Positions 59,012-64,000 of a DNA stretch of 64,000 nucleotides are shown here, piece by piece (within the stretch, counting starts at the first letter, position 1; each line of letters opens with the position of its first letter). This stretch comes from Paenibacillus aurantius (GTDB lineage Bacteria > Bacillota > Bacilli > Paenibacillales > NBRC-103111). The translations under genes and the position numbers were made by a program. The notes below the pieces were generated by a model. That model was not told the origin of the DNA and made no database searches. It saw only the letters and a list, made by a program, of their open reading frames with translations. The stretch spans positions 811,501 through 875,500 of the forward strand of contig NZ_CP130318.1 of the NCBI RefSeq assembly GCF_032268605.1, in the 5' to 3' direction.

Positions 59012-60247
59012 ATGAAAACAAAATGGAGAATGAGATTTTCCGTGGTTGTCCTATTTTGTATGAGTTTGCTTATGGTAAACGCAACCTCCTTTGCAACAGC
59101 TCCTGCGGAAGCCGGCGTTTATTTTATCAATCTCGGGGAAAAGGGAAATGCCACCCTGATCAAAACCATTAGTGGGACGACGGCGAGCTATGGGTTGGTT
59201 GACACCGGCTCGAGTGGAGATTACACCACCTATGTAGAGCCCTACTTAACCTCCGTATTGGGAACGACCAAATTGTCTTTTATCGCCTTCTCCCATATGC
59301 ATGGGGATCATGCAGGAGGTGCCGAAGCGGCCATCGCTGGTTTTGCGAATGCCAACACGACCCTTTATATCAAGGACGTAGCCGATCCCGCCTCTACTTA
59401 TCCCGGTGAAGCCAGTATTGCCAATAGAGCAGATACGATCATAACGGCTGCCAAGGCCAAAAGCATGCCTATCGGGAAAATAAAGCCTTATGAAGCCTTC
59501 GACAATGATGTGGGATCCTTAACGGAGCTTAGAGGCTTATCCGCCAACAAATTCAAGGCGAAAATTGAGAAATTTACTAAAAACGCACAAGGCAGCTATG
59601 TATCGGCTGGCCTCTATGATACGATCACCTTCGGTAAATTTACCATGACCTGGTTTAACGGAAACAACTGGAATCATGAGTCTATCATCGAACAGTTGTC
59701 CGGAACATGGGATGATAACTTGAACGCAGCCCCTTTGCTGCTAAAATGCACAACCAGTACGGGCACCAATTTCAGAACCTACTTGGGCGCTGACGTAGGG
59801 GAGAATAGCAATCAGAATTATTCTTATGAGGTTGGGAAAAAGATACAAGAGGTCGTAGGAAATGTTAGTGTTTATCAGGTGGCCCATCATGGTTTCTACT
59901 TTAGCCTCATGCCGGATTCCATTGCCAGCACCCTCAATCCTAAGTATGCGATCGTGACCAACAGCTATAATGACATAGTGAATACCTATTATGAGAACCA
60001 TCATATAACGAGCCCGACTTCCGCCGATTTGACAGACGCGACCAGCACACTGAAAGAAACCTTGAAAAGCACGGTTCTGCAAAAAATGTACTTTTTAAGT
60101 GGAAAAGGCGGCGGAACGGATAATAGGATTATCGATGCGCTGCAAGCCAATAATTATGCGCTCCTTAACTGGACCGGATCCACCATCAAATCAGGAAATG
60201 TAAATGTTGAATTTGGGGGGACGGATCTTACCGTTACCCAACCATAA
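59012..60247 (+). CDS. Secreted metallo-beta-lactamase-fold protein (ComEC C-domain-like)
   Basis: A 411-residue protein with a Sec signal peptide (MKTKWRMRFSVVVLFCMSLL.., cleavage near ATSFA-TA). The MBL motif is SHMHGDHAGG (HxHxDH, about 94-103), with later metal ligands probably in GADVGENS (Asp) and VAHHGFYF (His about 296). The overall plan is like the ComEC/Rec2 C-terminal nuclease-like hydrolases, here exported on its own. GGGAGAGG precedes the ATG. Extracellular phosphodiesterase or nuclease activity is an inference. Confidence 0.85.
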   Translation: MKTKWRMRFSVVVLFCMSLLMVNATSFATAPAEAGVYFINLGEKGNATLIKTISGTTASYGLVDTGSSGDYTTYVEPYLTSVLGTTKLSFIAFSHMHGDHAGGAEAAIAGFANANTTLYIKDVADPASTYPGEASIANRADTIITAAKAKSMPIGKIKPYEAFDNDVGSLTELRGLSANKFKAKIEKFTKNAQGSYVSAGLYDTITFGKFTMTWFNGNNWNHESIIEQLSGTWDDNLNAAPLLLKCTTSTGTNFRTYLGADVGENSNQNYSYEVGKKIQEVVGNVSVYQVAHHGFYFSLMPDSIASTLNPKYAIVTNSYNDIVNTYYENHHITSPTSADLTDATSTLKETLKSTVLQKMYFLSGKGGGTDNRIIDALQANNYALLNWTGSTIKSGNVNVEFGGTDLTVTQP

Positions 60248-60255
60248 GACAAAAG

Positions 60256-60283
60256 AAGTCCGCGGAAACCGCGGGCTTTTTTT
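60256..60283 (+). terminator. Terminator after the secreted MBL gene
   Basis: AAGTCCGCGG, AAA, CCGCGGGCTT followed by TTTTT. Confidence 0.9.
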
Positions 60284-60364
60284 GTCATTACTGCGCTCGA
60301 AACCATTTTTTCGGGAATAGCACATTGACCCCTCAGCGTCTTTCTTCCTTAAGAGCCCCTTTCC

Positions 60365-60838
60365 TCAACCGAGCGCTTGCTCGCTTTCCGTAATGGCCTC
60401 CCCGACGTTAGGTTGTCCTTGTCCCGTCGCAATCAGCTGCTGCAAGCTCCCGTTTATGTATTGATTCCATCCTTGCTGACAAGCGGTATAGCACTCAAAC
60501 TCGGAAACCAAGCCCACATGGGTGAAGCGGACTTCCGTTTGGCCGTCCTTCCGGGAAATTTCGAAAACGATAGTGGTATCTTTCCATTCCGATTTGTCTT
60601 CTGTAAAGCTGAAGAAGTTATCCATGACATGCCAGACGACCTTCTCGTTGGGTAGAAATTCGGTGATCCTCATCGTGCACCGGTGGATGTCCTTAAAGCG
60701 GTAGCGGAAGATCGCACCGGGTTGAGCGGTATCCCCCTCGATGTCATGGGACCACCAGCTGCGTACGTTATTGATAGCTTGAAAGACTTCGTCGGCGGGT
60801 TGGTTTACGGTAAAAGAAGTGCTGTAGCTTTGCTCCAT
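60365..60838 (-). CDS. SRPBCC (AHSA1-like) domain protein
   Basis: A 157-residue START/AHSA1 protein: SYSTSFTVNQPADEVFQAINNVRSWWSHDIEG at the start, GAIFRYRFKDIHRCTMRITEF in the middle, EVRFTHVGLVSEFECYTACQQGW near the end with WNQYINGSLQQLI closing helix. Binds a hydrophobic ligand or acts as a co-chaperone-like protein. Divergent from the HxlR regulator, whose operators lie in the 130-bp gap. Confidence 0.88.
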   Translation of the reverse strand: MEQSYSTSFTVNQPADEVFQAINNVRSWWSHDIEGDTAQPGAIFRYRFKDIHRCTMRITEFLPNEKVVWHVMDNFFSFTEDKSEWKDTTIVFEISRKDGQTEVRFTHVGLVSEFECYTACQQGWNQYINGSLQQLIATGQGQPNVGEAITESEQALG

Positions 60839-60862
60839 AGCCTGATCTCTCCTTCGATATGG

Positions 60863-60934
60863 TAGTGATTACCACTAGAGTATAATTCCCATACTTTCAA
60901 AATGCAAGTACAAAAATCAAAGGCTTAATACTTG
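60863..60934. promoter_or_regulatory. Inverted-repeat operators between the SRPBCC and HxlR genes
   Basis: TAGTG (60863-60867)/CACTA (60873-60877) and CAAGTA (60905-60910)/TACTTG (60929-60934). The second pair, spaced like a winged-helix dimer site, is the better HxlR candidate. Confidence 0.45.
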
Positions 60935-60967
60935 TAATAAGCAAGCATCGTGAGTATAATCAGGCTC

Positions 60968-61381
60968 ATGAAAAAGCGAACCCCATCCGTTTGTCCAATC
61001 GTATACGCACTTGACCTATGGGGTGATCCCTGGAGCCTGATTATTCTCCGGGACGTCCTTATCCATAACAAGAGGTATTACCGGGAGTTTCTCGCTTCAC
61101 GAGAAGGCATTTCCACCAATATTTTAAGCGCGCGGCTCCAGTCTCTAACGGAAGCCGGTTTACTCGTTAAGAAGGAAGGGCAATCCAACCGGGCCCAGAC
61201 TATGTACCGGCCGACCCAAAAGGCTCTCGATCTGTTTCCGATCGTGTTTGCCATTATGCATTGGGGGCTTAAGTACAACCCGGATACCGATATGAGGATT
61301 CCAATCATGCAGGAATTAAAGGCCAATGAAAAAGGGCTGGAGCAGCGCCTTCTGCAGAACTTCGGTGATGTAACCTCCTGA
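60968..61381 (+). CDS. HxlR-family transcriptional regulator
   Basis: ATG 60968 (GTG 60950 is an alternative) gives 137 residues. HxlR winged-helix pattern: CPIVYALDLWGDPWSLIILRDVL (about 9-31) with the family Cys near the start, FLASREGISTNILSARLQSLTEAGLL (recognition helix). Cys9 may sense oxidants or electrophiles as in HypR/YodB. Divergently transcribed from the SRPBCC gene, which it probably controls. Confidence 0.88.
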   Translation: MKKRTPSVCPIVYALDLWGDPWSLIILRDVLIHNKRYYREFLASREGISTNILSARLQSLTEAGLLVKKEGQSNRAQTMYRPTQKALDLFPIVFAIMHWGLKYNPDTDMRIPIMQELKANEKGLEQRLLQNFGDVTS

Positions 61382-61383
61382 GG

Positions 61384-61446
61384 AGTTTGTGCTCGGGTAT
61401 GCCCTCGGTCCGCCGGCCGGAGTTGATCGATTTTCTGAAGCATCCG
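61384..61446 (+). pseudogene. Decayed fragment of an amidohydrolase gene
   Basis: About 63 bp of GTTTGTGCTCGGGTATGCCC.. match the amidohydrolase gene at about 58339-58402 (GTTTGTGCTTGGATATGCCC..) at about 80% with small gaps. The matched protein segment in the intact gene is FVLGYAPDPRRPEAIDLLKH. Nothing of the rest of the gene is left around it. Confidence 0.65.
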
Positions 61447-61484
61447 GGCCTTTTTTGGCGACTCTCCTGCTCCTGACTCAGACC

Positions 61485-61514
61485 ACAAAAAAGAGCTGTA
61501 TCCACTACAGCTCT
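61485..61514 (-). terminator. Terminator of the DUF1259 pair
   Basis: AGAGCTGTA (61492-61500) and TACAGCTCT (61506-61514); on the minus strand followed by TTTTTTG. Perfect 9-bp stem. Confidence 0.9.
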
Positions 61515-61544
61515 AAGAAAAGTCGAGGATCCCTTGCGGGGGAA

Positions 61545-61967
61545 TTACCCCAAGAAAGCAATAGACCGTTTTACTTTCTTTGCAAAGTCAATGGGATTAT
61601 CGATCGACTCCCAGTGAATATACATAAGACGCGGGTTCTCAAACAGCCAGTGATTATGGACGGCGGTTACTTTAATCCCGTTGTTGCGAAGATTGGATAG
61701 CAATCGATTGACTTGGTTTTGGAAGAGGGCCGTTTCCCCTAAACAGAGGGCGCGTCCGGATTTGTCCAGGGATTCGAACGAGAAAAGCTGATAACGAACC
61801 AAAGGAGAGGTGGTCCGTCTTCCTAAAATAGAGGCGTTGACTCTCCTGTTTCTAGTAACAAAACAAACCGGACCTTTTGTAATTTCATGTTCTGTTCCAC
61901 CTAAAATGGTAGAAAATTGGTCACATAGTCTTTTAAAGCGAGGACTTACTTTCACTTGGTTCCCCAT
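61545..61967 (-). CDS. DUF1259 (LppY/LpqO-like) protein, copy 1
   Basis: A 140-residue protein without signal peptide. The DUF1259 core is visible: PVCFVTRNRR, GRALCLGETALFQNQVNRLL, the conserved KVTAVHNHWLFENPRLMYIHWE (about 98-119) with three His residues that look like a metal or substrate site. Function of the family is unknown. About 70% identical to the next gene, 48 bp upstream on the same strand. Second gene of a two-gene operon. Confidence 0.85.
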   Translation of the reverse strand: MGNQVKVSPRFKRLCDQFSTILGGTEHEITKGPVCFVTRNRRVNASILGRRTTSPLVRYQLFSFESLDKSGRALCLGETALFQNQVNRLLSNLRNNGIKVTAVHNHWLFENPRLMYIHWESIDNPIDFAKKVKRSIAFLG

Positions 61968-62015
61968 ACGAAATCATCCTTTCCTAAATAAATATATTTG
62001 AATCTCGACGGCGCC

Positions 62016-62435
62016 TTAACCCAAGAAGGCGATCGAATCTTTGGTTTTTCTGGCAAATACAACAGGATTCATGATGGCTTCCCAGTGCATATACATCAAC
62101 CGGGGATTTTCCTTTAACCAGTGATTATGAACGGCCGTCACTTTTATCCCCCGTTTACGGAGATTCGACATCAAACGATTAACCTGATCTTGATGGAGGG
62201 CAGTCTCACCCAAGCATAGCGCACGCCCCGAACGATCAAGCGATTCAAACGAGAACATTTGCATTTGAACCAGAGGAGAGCGCGTTCTTCTTCCCAAGAT
62301 CGTTTCTTTTAAGTTCGTCATTCGCGTGACAAAACAAACCGGACCTGCATCAATTTCCGATTCTCCTCCCAAGATTTTGCCGAATTGCATACAAAGCCTT
62401 CTAAATTGCGGACTTACTTTCACCTGTTGTGCCAT
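62016..62435 (-). CDS. DUF1259 (LppY/LpqO-like) protein, copy 2
   Basis: A 139-residue paralogue of the gene at 61545 (tandem duplication), sharing VKVSPxFxRLC, SFESLDxSGRALCLGETAL and TAVHNHWLxENPRLMYxHWE. AAAGGAGGATCAC precedes its ATG, the stronger ribosome binding site of the pair. It is the first gene of the operon. Confidence 0.85.
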   Translation of the reverse strand: MAQQVKVSPQFRRLCMQFGKILGGESEIDAGPVCFVTRMTNLKETILGRRTRSPLVQMQMFSFESLDRSGRALCLGETALHQDQVNRLMSNLRKRGIKVTAVHNHWLKENPRLMYMHWEAIMNPVVFARKTKDSIAFLG

Positions 62436-62556
62436 AGTGATCCTCCTTTGATCTTATTCGAAATAGAGTATGATCAAATAAGAGAAAGGAATTGGACTAA
62501 CTACTAATCTTTTTAAAAAAATACTAGGGCGACCAGCTGCAGGAAAGAGGCCTTCC

Positions 62557-62613
62557 CGTGATCACGGCCTAGCTATGGTAAAATAGTGCTGGCGTCGGTA
62601 CTCGACCGACGCC
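62557..62613 (+). promoter_or_regulatory. Promoter and inverted-repeat operator of the dehydrogenase gene
   Basis: CGTGATCACG (62557-62566), a 10-bp palindrome, lies where a -35 would be; TGGTAAAAT (62576-62584) is an extended -10; GGCGTCGGT (62591-62599) and ACCGACGCC (62605-62613) form a perfect 9-bp inverted repeat right at the expected transcription start. A repressor at the latter site would block initiation. Confidence 0.6.
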
Positions 62614-62636
62614 GTGCGATCAAGGAGGGATGATAT

Positions 62637-63593
62637 ATGAAGCTTCGCTGCGCGATATTGGACGACTACCAGCAAGTGGCGTTAACTGCGGCGGATTGGT
62701 CTCCGATTTTGGAACAGGTGGAGGTCAAAACCATCCATCGGCATATCGACCAACCGGATGAACTGGCAGAGCAGATCGCCGACTGCGATATTGTCGTGAT
62801 CATGCGGGAACGAACTCCGTTTCGCGCCCCGCTGCTTGCCCGGCTTCCGCGCTTGAGGCTGCTCGTGACCACAGGCATGCGTAATGCGTCCATCGATCTA
62901 CCCGCTGCCGCTTCGCAAGGAATCCTCGTTTGCGGGACGGGCGGTGCAGGTAACGCTACCGCCGAGCTCACATGGGCCTTGCTCTTGGCGCTGGCCCGCA
63001 ACCTTGTGCAGGAGCACAACGCCATTCGCAGCGGGGGGTGGCAAAGCACGATCGGAGCAGATTTGTACGGCAAGACGCTCGGCGTACTCGGACTCGGCAA
63101 GCTGGGCAGCCAAATCGCCCGATTCGGCCAAGCCTTCGGTATGGAGGTCATGGCGTGGAGCCAGAACTTAACCAAGGAGCGCGCCGATGAAGCAGGCGTA
63201 AGGTTGGCCGCCTCCAAGGAGGAGCTTCTGGAAAACAGCGACTTTGTCTCCATTCATCTTGTCTTGAGCGACCGGACAAGAGGCTTGATTGGAGCCGAGG
63301 AGCTGGGACGAATGCGGCCGTCGGCTTATCTGATCAATACTTCGCGTGCGCCGATCGTCGATCAAGCCGCGCTCGCCGAGGCTTTGCGGAACGGCCGGAT
63401 CGCCGGCGCCGCGGTCGATGTTTTTGAAATGGAGCCGCTGCCGAAGGACGATCCGTACCGGTCACTTCCGAATCTGCTCACTACGCCGCATATCGGCTAT
63501 GTATCGAAAGCGAATTATGAGGCGTTTTATCGGGATGTGGTTGAGGATATCGAAGCTTATTTATCCGGGACACCGGTTCGCGTGCTGACATGA
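62637..63593 (+). CDS. D-2-hydroxyacid dehydrogenase family protein
   Basis: AAGGAGGGATGATAT precedes the ATG. The 318 residues show the D-isomer-specific 2-hydroxyacid dehydrogenase fold: NAD-binding GVLGLGKLGSQIAR (about 146-159), catalytic Arg in NTSRAPIVD (about Arg234), Glu in VDVFEMEPLP (about 264) and His in TPHIGY (about 282). Substrate not evident; relatives reduce 2-oxoacids or act on phosphoglycerate. Monocistronic. Confidence 0.92.
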   Translation: MKLRCAILDDYQQVALTAADWSPILEQVEVKTIHRHIDQPDELAEQIADCDIVVIMRERTPFRAPLLARLPRLRLLVTTGMRNASIDLPAAASQGILVCGTGGAGNATAELTWALLLALARNLVQEHNAIRSGGWQSTIGADLYGKTLGVLGLGKLGSQIARFGQAFGMEVMAWSQNLTKERADEAGVRLAASKEELLENSDFVSIHLVLSDRTRGLIGAEELGRMRPSAYLINTSRAPIVDQAALAEALRNGRIAGAAVDVFEMEPLPKDDPYRSLPNLLTTPHIGYVSKANYEAFYRDVVEDIEAYLSGTPVRVLT

Positions 63594-63690
63594 GGCAAGA
63601 GAATTTTTGTGAATGATTAGTAACGAAAAGGGAAAAATCCGGTCCTTGTAGAAAATAAAAGGACATTACTTTGGGTAGGAGGGTTTGGAC

Positions 63691-64000
63691 ATGTTTAGAA
63701 GCTTGGATGAATTTAAAGGGGAATGGAAGCAGGAAGCGGCATTAACGCAAAGGGTACTGGAGGCGCTGACGGACGAATCGCTCGGTCAAGAGGTAGCACC
63801 GGGTTTCACCAACTTGGGTAAGCTGGCTGCGCACGTAACCGGAGCGGTGCATTTTCTGTTATCCCTGACGGGTTTGAATTTCTCTACCGCGGTTAAAGCT
63901 GACCAGCCCTCATCGGCCAAGTCCATCGCGGAGGCGTATCGTCACGATAGTACGGCAATGTTGGAGGCGGTTGATAGTCAATGGACAGACGCTTCGCTTG
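63691..64000 (+). CDS. DinB-like protein (3' end outside window)
   Basis: ATG 63691 (TAGGAGGG upstream) opens a frame that runs past the window end, 103 codons seen. FRSLDEFKGEWKQEAALTQRVLEALTDESL and LGKLAAHVTGAVHFLLSLTG match the DinB/YfiT four-helix bundle, whose first metal His is expected in LAAHV. Function of the family: probably metal-dependent enzymes related to thiol transferases. Confidence 0.8.
   Translation, partial: MFRSLDEFKGEWKQEAALTQRVLEALTDESLGQEVAPGFTNLGKLAAHVTGAVHFLLSLTGLNFSTAVKADQPSSAKSIAEAYRHDSTAMLEAVDSQWTDASL

Overview
The window looks like chromosome of a spore-forming Firmicute of the Paenibacillaceae (most likely Paenibacillus or a close relative). The inference rests on an ATP-grasp spore-coat-type YheC/D protein, an LplB/YtcP-type sugar ABC transporter with a membrane-bound AraC-type regulator, an orphan KinB-like sporulation kinase, strong GGAGG ribosome binding sites with frequent TTG/GTG starts, and a GC-rich backbone broken by AT-rich islands. 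No rRNA, tRNA, CRISPR array, phage or complete insertion sequence was seen.

Layout. (1) 0-6.1 kb: an Rhs polymorphic-toxin graveyard: the end of a leucine-rich-repeat gene, a 5'-truncated Rhs gene with Hint domain and C-terminal toxin, its candidate immunity gene, a second copy of a 590-bp Rhs core segment, a very small lipoprotein and three AT-rich orphan immunity-like genes. (2) 6.2-13.2 kb: YheC/D protein, then a sugar uptake operon (two permeases, binding lipoprotein) and its AraC-type sensor-regulator. (3) 13.6-23.1 kb: ordinary single genes (small membrane proteins, VOC protein, serine hydrolase, MMPL transporter, histidine kinase, P-loop kinase, lipoprotein, aldo/keto reductase). (4) 23.2-31.4 kb: an AT-rich mosaic of small single genes (MazG-like, LOG, aspartate-racemase-like, RarD, AraC + SDR, GNAT), at least four broken genes, and a family of composite intergenic palindromic repeats largely confined to this stretch. 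(5) 31.6-42.2 kb: a PucR-family regulator followed by a ten-gene same-strand cluster: Asp/Glu racemase-like, EamA exporter, OPT peptide transporter, DUF917/S-Me-THD, DUF1177, AroM, M29-type aminopeptidase, two nitroreductases and a small helical protein. This reads as an uncharacterised catabolic pathway for a peptide- or hydantoin-like compound.

(6) 42.3-49.8 kb: membrane proteins, VOC, an SDR behind a perfect TetR-type palindrome, a DUF2278 protein with lamin-tail-like domain, then an ECF42-type sigma module (hydrolase, DGPF protein, sigma factor, second degenerate DGPF protein, DUF1801 protein). Two near-identical promoter-like sites (TGTCGA, 17 bp, CGTT) lie in front of its two transcription units and fit the published ECF42 target motif. 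(7) 50.0-56.6 kb: a DNA-transaction island: an HNH nuclease with a >400-residue Ala/Arg-rich disordered middle, a HIRAN protein, a WYL regulator, a MazG-like pyrophosphohydrolase overlapping a PLD-nuclease/SF2-helicase fusion, and a small unknown protein; possibly a defence or repair operon. (8) 56.6-62.4 kb: a 27-residue type I toxin with sequestered Shine-Dalgarno and convergent antisense RNA, a pseudogenised Tat-exported pectate-lyase-like gene, an amidohydrolase (with a decayed fragment of a homologue 3 kb downstream), a secreted metallo-beta-lactamase-fold protein, an SRPBCC/HxlR divergent pair and a tandem DUF1259 pair. (9) 62.6-64.0 kb: a D-2-hydroxyacid dehydrogenase behind a 9-bp inverted repeat, and a DinB-like protein cut by the window end.

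All family calls come from reading motifs by eye; none was confirmed by a database search.
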